A stretch of 64,000 bases of DNA from Mongoliibacter ruber (GTDB lineage Bacteria > Bacteroidota > Bacteroidia > Cytophagales > Cyclobacteriaceae): positions 203,108 to 267,107 of the forward strand of contig NZ_PVTR01000001.1 in the NCBI RefSeq assembly GCF_003003005.1, given 5' to 3'. Of this stretch, positions 1 through 9,139 are shown piece by piece. The position numbers and the translations under genes are program-made. How positions within the stretch are numbered: position 1 is the stretch's first letter; every line of letters starts with the position of its first letter. The notes below the pieces were generated by a model, which saw only the letters and a list, made by a program, of their open reading frames with translations, was not told the origin of the DNA and made no database searches.

Positions 1-24
1 ATATTCAAATTGAATGATATGTGT

Positions 25-1104
25 ATGATTACCTCAAAGTTGAGATTAAGCCTAACTACTTTATTTTTTGTCTTGTTATTTACCCAACATTTTTACCTAT
101 TAGCACAATCCGGTGATGAACGCTATTCCATTAAAGGCCAATTAAAAGATGGTTTGACTGAAGGTAGGATAAATGGTGCAGTGATTACATTAAAAGAAAC
201 AGCTTTTGCGACATCTTCCAAAAACGGCGGGAATTTTTTATTGGAGAACGTTTACACCAACAGGTTTATATTGAACATCAATGTGCCCGGCTATCAGTCT
301 TATCAGTCTGTGCTCAATGTACGTGATAATGTTGACCTTGGGATGATTACACTTTTTCCGATAGGTTATGAAAACCCTGATGAAAACGCCTTACAAAAAA
401 CAATTCGGGCGACCAATATTTCAGAATTATTTACCAAGCGTCCCAATTTCATTGGTGGCAATCAGGTGTTCGGTATTCCTCCTGAACCCAAAAGGTTGGA
501 GGGAAACTTTTATTTAGATCCCAAATGGAACAAAGCCTCTATCCTACTCTACAGGGATTTCGAGGTTCTTGAAGGGTATTATGCAAGGTACAATATCAGC
601 ACCAATACGTTTGAACTTAGAATGGATGCCGAGGACGGTGTCACCACACTTCCTGGATTACGTGTACAGAATATTGTTTGGGTAGATGAAGATGCCAATG
701 TCCCTAGGTATTTTGTCAATGGCATGGACCTCAAAGACAGCGGCATTCCCATTTCAGGTTTTTTTGAAGTACTTGTCGACGGAGAAATGCCATTGGTTCG
801 TAGAACTATTGCGTCTATCAGGGCCTCTAATTACAACGAAGCGTTGATGGTAGGAGAAAGAAACGATCAGATCAAAAAGAGAAATACCTATTACTACCTG
901 AAGGACAAAAATATTCATAAAGTACCTTCCAAGAGAAAAAAAATTGTGTCCATTTTTGAAGGCAAGGAAGATGAAATGGAGAAATTTATCAAAGAGAATT
1001 CAATCAATTTAAAAACACCTTCAGGATTATTTGTGCTCTTCACCCAATACAACAGCATGTTTGAAGGATATGAACCTTTAATACCAAAACTGCTAGATGA
1101 ATAA
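25..1104 (+). CDS. secreted carboxypeptidase-like regulatory-domain protein
   Basis: An exported protein of unknown role. After an N-terminal hydrophobic signal (about residues 5-28) comes a transthyretin/carboxypeptidase-regulatory-like beta-sandwich (about 35-115: the SIKGQLKDG start, a NGAVITLKET strand and the PGYQSYQSVL strand), as found at the N-terminus of many Bacteroidota TonB-dependent and surface proteins. The remaining 240 residues have no motif I recognise. I chose the ATG at 25; an ATG at 19 and a TTG at 10 are in frame and the gene could begin to the left of the window. Only 3 bp separate it from the gamma-glutamyltransferase gene, so the two are probably co-transcribed. The domain call is fair; the function is unknown. 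Confidence 0.7.
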   Translation: MITSKLRLSLTTLFFVLLFTQHFYLLAQSGDERYSIKGQLKDGLTEGRINGAVITLKETAFATSSKNGGNFLLENVYTNRFILNINVPGYQSYQSVLNVRDNVDLGMITLFPIGYENPDENALQKTIRATNISELFTKRPNFIGGNQVFGIPPEPKRLEGNFYLDPKWNKASILLYRDFEVLEGYYARYNISTNTFELRMDAEDGVTTLPGLRVQNIVWVDEDANVPRYFVNGMDLKDSGIPISGFFEVLVDGEMPLVRRTIASIRASNYNEALMVGERNDQIKKRNTYYYLKDKNIHKVPSKRKKIVSIFEGKEDEMEKFIKENSINLKTPSGLFVLFTQYNSMFEGYEPLIPKLLDE

Positions 1105-1107
1105 ATT

Positions 1108-2952
1108 ATGAAAAAACTATTTACGATTTTCTTATCTATGTTGATTGTCCTTTCGGCACAATCACAAAGTACCCAAAAACCTCCCTTACATGGCAAAAAT
1201 TGGATGGCTATAACAGGAAAGCCATTAGGCGCTACGGCTGGTGCCATGATTTTTTCCCAAGGCGGCAATGCTGTAGATGCTTCCTGTGCCATGCTTGCAG
1301 CAGTATGTACCATGTGGGATGTCCTGAGTTGGGGAGGTGAAACACAAGCCTTGATTTACAACCCCAATACCAAAGAGGTACTTGCCATCAATGCAATGGG
1401 GATAGCACCTAGTGGGGCAACTGTAGATTTCTTCAAAGAAAAAGGAATGGAATACCCTCCTGAATTCGGTCCGCTAGCAGCTACTACCCCCGGTACTCCT
1501 GGAGGACTGATGACCATGTTGGCTGAATACGGAACTATGAGTCTCAAGGAAGTCTTGATGCCAGCTATGGAAATGGCTAAAGGCTACCCTATTGAAGCCC
1601 AAACAGCCAACATGATAGAAGGAAGGAAAAACCTGATCAAAGAATGGCCCTACAGTAAAAAGGTATTTCTTCCCCATCTGGGAGAAGAGCGAGAAGCACC
1701 TCATGCAGGCGAAATTTTTATTCAGGAAGACCTTTACAACACGCTAAAAAAACTGGTTGACGCAGAAGCCGAAGCGCTTTCAAGTGGAAAATCCAGAAAA
1801 GAAGCTATTTATGCAGCATACGAGAGGTTTTATTCTGGTGATATTGCCGAAGAAATTGTGAGAGGTACCCGCGAACAAGGGGGACTCTTTACCATGAAAG
1901 ATCTTTCGGATTGGAAAGTGAAAATAGAAAAGCCTTCCAGTACAAATTACAAAGGAATAGAAGTATACAAACTTCAAGAGTGGACACAAGGTCCAGCACT
2001 ACTTCAGTCATTAAATATCCTGGAGAATTTTGACCTAAAGTCAATGGGTTATAATTCTTCACAATACATCAATACCCTTTACCAGGCCATGAGTCTGGCA
2101 TTTACAGATAGGGATTTCTATTATGGTGATCCTTCATTTGAGCCAAAAAGCCCTATGCAAGGTTTGCTTTCTAAAGAATATGCAAAAGAAAGGGCAAAAC
2201 TCATCAAAGATAAAAATGATCCGGAAATAGGTCCTGGTGATCCTTACCCTTTTCAAGGAGAAACCAACCCGTTTTTGGACTTATTGAAAAAAAGAAAGGA
2301 TGCTATGGCATACTACCAGCCTGAGCTCCCCATACAAGGGGCAGATGATCCTTTCTTATTGAATTTTCAGTCCGGGACTACATCTATTCAAGCGGCAGAC
2401 AAAGATGGCTGGGTCGTGTCAATTACTCCATCCGGTGGTTGGGTACCAGCAGTGATAGCAGGGAATACAGGAGTTGGTTTGAGCCAAAGAATGCAAAGTT
2501 TTGTATTAGATGAGCGCTTAAATCCTTACAATTTGGTAGAGCCAGGAAAAAGACCTAGGGTGACTTTGACTCCAAGTATGGCATTGAAGGACGGGAAACC
2601 ATTCCTTTCCTTTGCTGTACAGGGAGGTGATACCCAAGATCAGGATTTGTTGCAGATGTTCCTAAATATTGTTGAATTTGACATGACAGTGCAGGAAGCT
2701 GCTGAGGCGGCAAATATTCATAACTATCATATGCAGTCGTCCTTTGGTGCCCATGAATCCAAACCAGGATCAATTACACTCAATCAGGAGATTCCTACTT
2801 GGATAAGGAGGGAATTGGCAAAGAAAGGATACAAGATGAATTTCTTAGAAAGAACATCAGGTCCACTGAACGCTATTTGGTTTGATTGGAAACACAACAG
2901 TTTCTGGGGAGGATCAAGTAATCACGGGGAAGATTATGGCATAGCTTGGTAA
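1108..2952 (+). CDS. secreted gamma-glutamyltransferase family protein
   Basis: Ntn-hydrolase of the gamma-glutamyltranspeptidase family, normally cleaving gamma-glutamyl bonds of glutathione or related peptides outside the cytoplasm. A signal peptide (MKKLFTIFLSMLIVLSAQSQ) is followed by a typical GGT fold of about 590 residues. The autoprocessing site is around Thr424-Thr425 (SGTTSIQAADKDG); the His that usually follows the two Thr is Ser here, and the usual PGGS oxyanion segment reads VQGGDTQDQ, which resembles the YwrD-like branch rather than E. coli Ggt. Family membership is firm; the substrate is not known. It follows a secreted regulatory-domain protein by 3 bp and ends in a strong terminator. 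Confidence 0.9.
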   Translation: MKKLFTIFLSMLIVLSAQSQSTQKPPLHGKNWMAITGKPLGATAGAMIFSQGGNAVDASCAMLAAVCTMWDVLSWGGETQALIYNPNTKEVLAINAMGIAPSGATVDFFKEKGMEYPPEFGPLAATTPGTPGGLMTMLAEYGTMSLKEVLMPAMEMAKGYPIEAQTANMIEGRKNLIKEWPYSKKVFLPHLGEEREAPHAGEIFIQEDLYNTLKKLVDAEAEALSSGKSRKEAIYAAYERFYSGDIAEEIVRGTREQGGLFTMKDLSDWKVKIEKPSSTNYKGIEVYKLQEWTQGPALLQSLNILENFDLKSMGYNSSQYINTLYQAMSLAFTDRDFYYGDPSFEPKSPMQGLLSKEYAKERAKLIKDKNDPEIGPGDPYPFQGETNPFLDLLKKRKDAMAYYQPELPIQGADDPFLLNFQSGTTSIQAADKDGWVVSITPSGGWVPAVIAGNTGVGLSQRMQSFVLDERLNPYNLVEPGKRPRVTLTPSMALKDGKPFLSFAVQGGDTQDQDLLQMFLNIVEFDMTVQEAAEAANIHNYHMQSSFGAHESKPGSITLNQEIPTWIRRELAKKGYKMNFLERTSGPLNAIWFDWKHNSFWGGSSNHGEDYGIAW

Positions 2953-2958
2953 AACGTA

Positions 2959-2990
2959 AAAAGCCCGGAAAATTAAAATTCCGGGCTTTT
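2959..2990. terminator. bidirectional rho-independent terminator
   Basis: A 12-bp perfect stem (AAAAGCCCGGAA paired with TTCCGGGCTTTT) with an 8-nt loop lies between two convergent genes; the A and T runs let it act on both strands. Confidence 0.85.
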
Positions 2991-3006
2991 TTATTTCTAT
3001 TGAAGC

Positions 3007-3798
3007 CTATCTTATTGCATTCTCTAAAGTAGCCAGGTAAACCCATTTTTGATCCCTGGATTTTAAGCCTTTTTCAACGGCCTGCTGTTGCTCTTTTGTA
3101 GATTCCATATCCTCGTATTCCTGAGCATTGAAAAACTGAAGATAGTCCTTATAAATATTCATTGTCAAATGAGTGGTTTTGGCTTCGCTTCCAAAAGGCA
3201 GGGCAGTCCTCAGCAAACTCCAGGATCCCATCAGACCTTTGTCAATCCTACTCTGATGTATAGATTGGAAGACTTCCCTTTCTGCTTTTTCATACTCTTC
3301 AAATTTACCTTCTAGAGCCTTCATCATATCAAAAGAAGCCAAGGTTCCTTTCTTGTATTGGAAAGTATCCTTCGTTGAAGCGATTTCTTTCATATAAACC
3401 CTTTGTGCCAAATCCCTACTATTGAGTGCATCATTGAATATCTTTCTGGCTTGACTTTCATTCAAGTGGGGATGTGCAATCATAGCATATTTGATCAAAT
3501 CTTCCTCTTCTAAGCCATTCATCATACTTACGGGATCATTATAATAGGTAATCGTGATGTATTGAAATTCACCAACATCAGCTCCGGACTGAAGAGACCA
3601 GAGGTCCCAGCCCGTTATTCTTTTGTCATTGATCGCTGTTTGATAAACTTTATCCATAAACTCCTTAAACTCCATAAAATCATATGTTTGATTAGATTCT
3701 ACTTTGATAAATTCAAAGACCATAAACCGTTGCTGCTGGGCTTGTATTGCTACAATTACCCCTAAAGTGAGGATTGCGGAAATGAGTAACTTTTTCAT
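3007..3798 (-). CDS. secreted hypothetical protein
   Basis: I do not recognise the family with confidence. It has a clear signal peptide ending near AIQAQ (residue 21) and about 240 mature residues. Two segments (about 24-110 and 145-250) each have the alternation of strands and helices seen in dimeric alpha/beta-barrel (EthD/ABM-like) proteins, including paired Trp-rich strands (ITGWDLWSLQSG and LMGSWSLLRTALPFG), so an internal duplication of such a domain is possible. It is monocistronic and convergent with the gamma-glutamyltransferase gene. Confidence 0.6.
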   Translation of the reverse strand: MKKLLISAILTLGVIVAIQAQQQRFMVFEFIKVESNQTYDFMEFKEFMDKVYQTAINDKRITGWDLWSLQSGADVGEFQYITITYYNDPVSMMNGLEEEDLIKYAMIAHPHLNESQARKIFNDALNSRDLAQRVYMKEIASTKDTFQYKKGTLASFDMMKALEGKFEEYEKAEREVFQSIHQSRIDKGLMGSWSLLRTALPFGSEAKTTHLTMNIYKDYLQFFNAQEYEDMESTKEQQQAVEKGLKSRDQKWVYLATLENAIR

Positions 3799-4018
3799 GT
3801 ATGGTTATTTTTGGTTTCGGAAATCTTGTTTCTGACTTCTTAAAATTTAGGAATTAAATTTTGTTTTTAATAATTAATGCATGGTTTTTTTCTCTCATTT
3901 TTACGATTTGGCAATTATTACCCCTTAAAGGTCATTTTTAACAAAATCCTATATCAAAGCAAAAAGGATTAGGATAAAATTCATATTGTGACTAGATTTT
4001 GAAAAATTTGATATTGGT

Positions 4019-5143
4019 ATGAAACTTTCAAGAAGAGATTGGTTGAGAAACGCTTCCTTATTTGGGGGGATGACTTTATTGACAGGTGGTGCGGCAGTAT
4101 CTGAATTGTCTGCTGAAGAAGTTAAAAAATTCAATCCCAGACCTTTCAATACTCCAATAAGGTTAGGTTCAAATGAAAATCCATATGGTCCCTCTGCCGC
4201 AATGCGCAAAGCCATGACGGATTGCTATGACAACAGTTGCAGGTATCCATGGTCCTACAATTCTGTACTTCAGGATATGATTGCTAAAAAGGAGGGTGTC
4301 ACAAGTGACCATATAGTACTAGTGGCAGGATCTACTGAAGGCCTTAAAATCACCGGAATCACTTACGCTGGAAAAGGTGATGAAATTATATCTGGCTTAC
4401 CGACTTTTTTATCCATGATGGAATACGCCAAAGTATGGGGAGCTGATATCAATTGGGTGCCTTTAAATAAAGATTTGGATTATGATCTGGAAGAAATTGA
4501 GAAAAGGATTTCATCTAAGACCAAATTGGTGTTTCTCTGCAATCCCAATAACCCAACCGGAAAGCTTCTTGACAAGAAGGCAGTAATGGACTTTTGTGAG
4601 AGTTCTTGCAAAAAGACAATGATTTTTAGCGATGAAGCCTATTATGATTATATAGAAGATCCTGACTACCCCTCTATGATAGAATTGGTCAAAAAAGGCG
4701 AGAATGTAATTGTATCCAAAACCCTATCCAAAGTATATGGTTTGGCAGGAATTCGAATGGGATATTTGGTAGCCAAACCGGAAATCGCACAAAAACTTAG
4801 AGAAAGAGTTGTCGCAAATACCAATATAATGGCAATAGAAGCCGGCAAAGCTGCACTTAAAGACGATGATTTTTATAAATTCTCCCTGGCGAAGAATCTT
4901 GAATGTAGAAAAATGATTGAATCGACACTTGATGAATTGGGGCTTGAATATATTCCATCACAAGCTAATTTCGTGTTTTTCCATGCCAAACAAGATGTTT
5001 CTCAACTCGCCGCCAAAATGCTTGATAAAGGCATAATTATTGGGAGACCCTTTCCGCCAATGAACGACTGGTGCAGGGTAAGCACAGGAACGGTAGAGGA
5101 AGTGGCTTTTTTCAATCAAGCGCTCAAAGAAGTATTGGTTTAA
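4019..5143 (+). CDS. Tat-exported PLP-dependent aminotransferase (HisC-like)
   Basis: Fold-type I aminotransferase close to histidinol-phosphate aminotransferase. The N-terminus carries a twin-arginine leader (LSRRDWLRNASLFGG) and a hydrophobic stretch. The core has SNENPYGPS near residue 50, the cofactor-contact NPNNPTG near 177, DEAYYDY near 203, and the PLP lysine K238 within LSKVYGLAGIRMGY. Length (374) fits HisC plus the leader. No other his genes are nearby and the leader points to a periplasmic enzyme, so a role in histidine synthesis is doubtful. It is followed after 5 bp by a GNAT gene, suggesting co-transcription. Confidence 0.88.
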   Translation: MKLSRRDWLRNASLFGGMTLLTGGAAVSELSAEEVKKFNPRPFNTPIRLGSNENPYGPSAAMRKAMTDCYDNSCRYPWSYNSVLQDMIAKKEGVTSDHIVLVAGSTEGLKITGITYAGKGDEIISGLPTFLSMMEYAKVWGADINWVPLNKDLDYDLEEIEKRISSKTKLVFLCNPNNPTGKLLDKKAVMDFCESSCKKTMIFSDEAYYDYIEDPDYPSMIELVKKGENVIVSKTLSKVYGLAGIRMGYLVAKPEIAQKLRERVVANTNIMAIEAGKAALKDDDFYKFSLAKNLECRKMIESTLDELGLEYIPSQANFVFFHAKQDVSQLAAKMLDKGIIIGRPFPPMNDWCRVSTGTVEEVAFFNQALKEVLV

Positions 5144-5148
5144 TCAAC

Positions 5149-5709
5149 ATGATAGATTTTAGTATCAGATTGGAAAATGAGCAAATATTACTCAGGCCAA
5201 TCGAAGAATCAGACCTGGAAAAATTTCTGGAACTTACCGCCGAACAAGATATGTGGCGCTTTTATACTCACGACTTGTCCACAATTGAGGGATTGGCAAA
5301 TTGGGCAGCTCCTGCATTCAATAAAGTCAGGCTCCAATTCACAGTAGTGGATAAAAGTACTGGAAATCTGATTGGATCAACAGCTTTTGGAAATATGTCA
5401 GAGCGTGATTCCAGGCTTGAAATTGGCTGGACATGGCTTGGTAAAGAATATCAAGGGACAGGTATAAATGCCAAAGTTAAATCATTGCTTTTGAACTATT
5501 GCTTTGAGGTATTAAACCTAGAAAGGGTTGAATTTAAAACTGACGTACTAAATCTTCAGGCCAGGCGTTCGCTTTCCAATATCAATGCTATAGAAGAAGG
5601 TGTTCTCAGAAGCCATACGCTGATGACCAATGCACGGAGGAGAGATACAATTTATTTTAGTATCTTAAAAAGTGAATGGCCTTATGTCAAAAGGGAAAAC
5701 GATTGGTAA
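5149..5709 (+). CDS. GNAT family N-acetyltransferase (RimJ/RimL-like)
   Basis: An acetyl-CoA-dependent N-acetyltransferase of the ribosomal-protein-acetylase type (186 residues). It has the LLRPIEESDLEKF start, the VVDKSTGNLIGSTAFG strand pair, the EIGWTWLGKEYQGTGINAK acetyl-CoA-binding loop and a final domain with VEFKTDVLNLQARRSL. The ATG at 5149 places the start 5 bp after the aminotransferase stop; an upstream in-frame GTG would overlap that gene and add residues unlike the family. The target is unknown. Confidence 0.88.
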   Translation: MIDFSIRLENEQILLRPIEESDLEKFLELTAEQDMWRFYTHDLSTIEGLANWAAPAFNKVRLQFTVVDKSTGNLIGSTAFGNMSERDSRLEIGWTWLGKEYQGTGINAKVKSLLLNYCFEVLNLERVEFKTDVLNLQARRSLSNINAIEEGVLRSHTLMTNARRRDTIYFSILKSEWPYVKRENDW

Positions 5710-5776
5710 AGTCGAAAAAGTACACAAAAAAGCACTTATGGACAGGGAAAGATTTTTAGGTAATTATTTTGAATTA

Positions 5777-6361
5777 ATGTCTTTGAAAGTCGCTGCGATC
5801 ATTTTATTGCTTCAAAGCTGCACTTTTCAACCTGTTGATGAGCCACCGCTCCAACTTGTCAATAATGTTTTGATTGATGGGCAGAGGTTGGAATTTAAAG
5901 CTGCAAGATTAAACCTTACAGGACCTGTGACTATCAGCAGCGAAGACTCCCATATTCAAGCTGTGCTAGAACTATCGACAGATGAAGAATTTGAAATTCC
6001 TGCCAAACCTGGCAGCAGCCTGTACAGAATACCTATTTATGGAAAAAATGAAGGTTTTAACTTACCCTCATTCCCTTTGCAAAATGGAAACTTCGAAGTT
6101 TTCAATGCAGGATTATTGGATGAAATGGATTTAAGCTTTTTGAATGAAAAGAATTTCACCTCTCCTATTCAACTATTAATGTCGGCAAACAATGATGGAG
6201 AATGGTCTAGTGAAATCACTGGTGATGAAGGAACTGTACAGATTCAATTTGACATCAATAATGAGTTGGTAAGTATCACCAACAATTGGAGTTCAGAAGA
6301 AGGAAGGCAAATCAGTGGTGCTGTCTCCCTTCTTTTGAACCTCAGCAATTTTAGACCTTAG
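5777..6361 (+). CDS. putative lipoprotein, hypothetical
   Basis: About 194 residues with a short hydrophobic leader and a lipobox-like LLLQSC (Cys near residue 15), so an anchored cell-envelope protein is likely. The mature part is beta-rich and hydrophilic with no recognised domain. The ATG at 5777 gives the leader; a longer frame from 5672 starts inside the GNAT gene and lacks a signal. The stop abuts the stop of the convergent oxidoreductase gene with no spacer. Confidence 0.6.
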   Translation: MSLKVAAIILLLQSCTFQPVDEPPLQLVNNVLIDGQRLEFKAARLNLTGPVTISSEDSHIQAVLELSTDEEFEIPAKPGSSLYRIPIYGKNEGFNLPSFPLQNGNFEVFNAGLLDEMDLSFLNEKNFTSPIQLLMSANNDGEWSSEITGDEGTVQIQFDINNELVSITNNWSSEEGRQISGAVSLLLNLSNFRP

Positions 6362-7702
6362 TTAAATTTTGGGTAATTGCCATCCATTATGGTAATCAGC
6401 CTTGATGAGTTGGTTGGCTTCTTCATCTGTAAATTGACCTTTATCGGCATTCCAATATATCTTCTTCCCAGTCTTATAAGCTATATTTCCCATTTGGGCA
6501 TTGATAGCAGCAATACTTCCGGTTTTTATACCGCAGGTCAGTTTGGAGGCGTCATTGTTTGTAATTGCATCTACAAATCCCTGAGCATGTAATTCCAAAG
6601 CATTCCCTTCGGGTTTTGTATGTGTCACTTCCTCGACTTTGTTTTTGCGTTGACCATCTACTGTCTCAGTTTCGGGAATAACTTTCCACCCTCCCCTGTT
6701 TACAACCAATGTAGCATTGTTTCCTATAAATGCTATACCCTCAGTAGTACCATAATTTCCTCCATCAATCCCTGTTGCATGTTCCCAAAGCATATTAAAA
6801 CCATCGTATTCATAGACAGTCTGAAGCGTATCGGGAGTTTCTGAGGCATCATTTGGATAAGCAAATTTACCACCAGATGCCATTACGGATTTAGGTGCTG
6901 TCACTCCCATTGCATGAAGTGCAATGTCAATTTCATGCACTCCCCAGTCTGTCATCAAACCACCTGCATAGTCCCAAAACCACCTGAAATTGAAATGAAA
7001 ACGATTATCGTTGAAAGGTCTTTTGGGAGCTGGTCCCAGCCACATGTCATAATCGACACCTTGTGGGACAGGTCCATCAGGCACTACAGGTACAGGTTTC
7101 ATCCAGCCTTGATAGGCCCATGTTTTCACCAACCGAATCTGTCCAAGTTTGCCTGATTTAACATAATCTATTGCTTGTGCATATTGGGAACCACTCCTTT
7201 GCCACTGACCTACTTGCACCATTTTACCGTACCTTTCTTGCGCTTTCACCATTAGGTTGCATTCTTCAATCGTATTGGCAATGGGCTTTTCGACATACAC
7301 ATGCTTGCCTGCAGATAAGCTGTCTACAAGATTAAGACAATGCCAATGGTCCGGAGTACCCACGATAACAGCATCTATATCCTTATTTTCAAGCATTTTT
7401 CTATAGTCAGAATAAACTTTGGGTTTTTTGCCCCTTTGATTCTCTACATCGGTGGATCTTTGTGCCAATACCGATTCATCAATGTCAGCAAGCGCTATAC
7501 AATTGACATTCGGGATTTTTAGGTGAGCATTCATATCTGACCAACCCATTCCCTTGCAGCCAATCACGGCAAAGTTGATGGTGTCAGAAGGCGAAATTTT
7601 ATTGGCAAGGTTTCTCAAAGCTTCGGCTTGAAGATAAGAGGGGACACTCAAGCCTGCGCCAGCCAGCAAGCTTGTTTGCAAAAACTTTCTTCTAGAAGTC
7701 AT
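6362..7702 (-). CDS. Tat-exported Gfo/Idh/MocA family oxidoreductase
   Basis: NAD(P)-dependent oxidoreductase of the glucose-fructose oxidoreductase family, usually acting on sugars or cyclitols. The Tat leader is TSRRKFLQTSLLAGAGLSV at residues 2-20. The Rossmann part shows NFAVIGCKGMGW near residue 43, then GTPDHWH, the catalytic-lysine EKP motif in HVYVEKPIANT near 133, and the C-terminal GGLMTDWGVHEIDIALH. Such exported members are very common in Bacteroidota sugar metabolism. The substrate cannot be told. Confidence 0.92.
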   Translation of the reverse strand: MTSRRKFLQTSLLAGAGLSVPSYLQAEALRNLANKISPSDTINFAVIGCKGMGWSDMNAHLKIPNVNCIALADIDESVLAQRSTDVENQRGKKPKVYSDYRKMLENKDIDAVIVGTPDHWHCLNLVDSLSAGKHVYVEKPIANTIEECNLMVKAQERYGKMVQVGQWQRSGSQYAQAIDYVKSGKLGQIRLVKTWAYQGWMKPVPVVPDGPVPQGVDYDMWLGPAPKRPFNDNRFHFNFRWFWDYAGGLMTDWGVHEIDIALHAMGVTAPKSVMASGGKFAYPNDASETPDTLQTVYEYDGFNMLWEHATGIDGGNYGTTEGIAFIGNNATLVVNRGGWKVIPETETVDGQRKNKVEEVTHTKPEGNALELHAQGFVDAITNNDASKLTCGIKTGSIAAINAQMGNIAYKTGKKIYWNADKGQFTDEEANQLIKADYHNGWQLPKI

Positions 7703-7925
7703 AACGGTTCATTAGGTTTAGGATAATTGTAAAAGTTTAAATTAAAAGTTTTCAGGGTAAGTAAAAAGGCGAATTATCTTAAACATAACTTTTTGATGAT
7801 TTTTAAACTGAAATACGGACATCTATTTAGAACTTAACTTATACTAATTCCAAATTTCGGTTTAAGAAATTCAAATAATGTCAATTAACTTTTTTATAGT
7901 TAAATTTGATCAAATGCCAAAAATT

Positions 7926-8471
7926 ATGAAAACACGAGAAATAGTAACCTTACAAAGGTCCTTATTGCACGATACCGAAAAATTATTGAATCAGCAGGTA
8001 GAGATGGAAGGGAGATCCTCAGCATCCTATTTATCTATGGCTTCTTGGTGCCATATGATGGGATATGAAAATGCCTCCAAATATCTTTATACCCATGCTG
8101 ACGAAGAAAGAATGCATATGATGAAGCTATTTCATTATATCAATGAAGCTGGAGGTCACGCAATTCAGCCTGAAATCTCAGGTATAAGACATAATTTTAA
8201 TTCCTTGAGAGAAGTCTTTGAGTTGATTTTGGAACATGAAATCAAAGTCACAAAATCCATCAATGCTATTGTTGACCATGCCTTTGGCGTGAAAGACTTT
8301 GCTACTTTTAGCTTTATGCAATGGTATGTCACAGAACAGAGAGAAGAAGAAACCATAGCAAGGAGAGCTTTGGAGCTTTTTGAAATTATTGGTGAAGAAG
8401 GAATAGGGCTATGGACCATTGATCAGGAATTGGGAAAATTACATGCCATTTCTGCTGAGGGAGGTGCTTAA
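7926..8471 (+). CDS. ferritin
   Basis: Non-haem iron-storage ferritin. The four-helix bundle carries ferroxidase ligands: the Glu in LLNQQVEMEGRSSASYL, the ADEERMHMMK EExxH motif in the second helix, and further acids in EQREEETIARR. The ATG at 7926 gives the usual N-terminus; the frame is open to 7878 but that extension is unlike the family. A terminator follows the stop within 25 bp. Confidence 0.93.
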   Translation: MKTREIVTLQRSLLHDTEKLLNQQVEMEGRSSASYLSMASWCHMMGYENASKYLYTHADEERMHMMKLFHYINEAGGHAIQPEISGIRHNFNSLREVFELILEHEIKVTKSINAIVDHAFGVKDFATFSFMQWYVTEQREEETIARRALELFEIIGEEGIGLWTIDQELGKLHAISAEGGA

Positions 8472-8494
8472 ATCTTTGAAGAAAATTATAAGGA

Positions 8495-8527
8495 AAAAAT
8501 TACGGTTAAATTGACCGTAATTTTTTT
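8495..8527 (+). terminator. rho-independent terminator of the ferritin gene
   Basis: A 12-bp stem (AAAAATTACGGT with ACCGTAATTTTT), 7-nt loop and a seven-T run, 23 bp after the ferritin stop. Confidence 0.85.
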
Positions 8528-8561
8528 GCCTATATTTATTACTCACAAATCCCAGTCGCTC

Positions 8562-8966
8562 ATGGTAAATAACATTTTGAAAGTAGAACAAGTAGGGAAA
8601 TTTCTATTGAGGTTAGGAATCGTTGCTTACATCTGGTCAATAGTTATTTTATCCTTTCAGTGGGACAAAGATAGAGTTTGGATGGCATTCATTATGATTG
8701 CCTTGGTCATTATTCCTTGTCTTCTCTTATTGCATTTCAAAAGCCCAAAAATAGGAGCAATTGGAGGTGTAGGTGCCGCGATATTTTTTCTTACTTCGAC
8801 AATAGTAATATTAACTTCAGATATTCAGTTAAACGCTCCAGGAAAACTGATTTACCTCCATGTGATAAAGGATATCCTTTTGTTTTTGGCTTCTATAGTA
8901 CTGACAGGAGAATCACTAAAGGAATTGGTAAGAGAGAAAATTACCCAACCATTTCCGAAGGTATGA
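8562..8966 (+). CDS. small inner-membrane protein (possibly YkgB/DUF417-like)
   Basis: 134 residues with four hydrophobic segments (about 14-32, 40-58, 66-84 and 99-118). The last one, LIYLHVIKDILLFLASIVL followed by TGESL, resembles the end of YkgB/DUF417 proteins, but I hold that assignment loosely. The ATG at 8562 was chosen over a TTG at 8511 that lies inside the ferritin terminator. Confidence 0.6.
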   Translation: MVNNILKVEQVGKFLLRLGIVAYIWSIVILSFQWDKDRVWMAFIMIALVIIPCLLLLHFKSPKIGAIGGVGAAIFFLTSTIVILTSDIQLNAPGKLIYLHVIKDILLFLASIVLTGESLKELVREKITQPFPKV

Positions 8967-9139
8967 TGCATGATTACCTTAGCTATTTACCTTTCCCACT
9001 GATAGCGCAGTGGAAATTATCAAAGCACTTATGAAACCTGATCATTTTTTTAAGTAATTCAACCTAAAGGTATTTGAATTGATAATATAGGATTTTATGA
9101 TCTGATCACTTAAGTTTAAGAATCAAATCAGCCATATTC

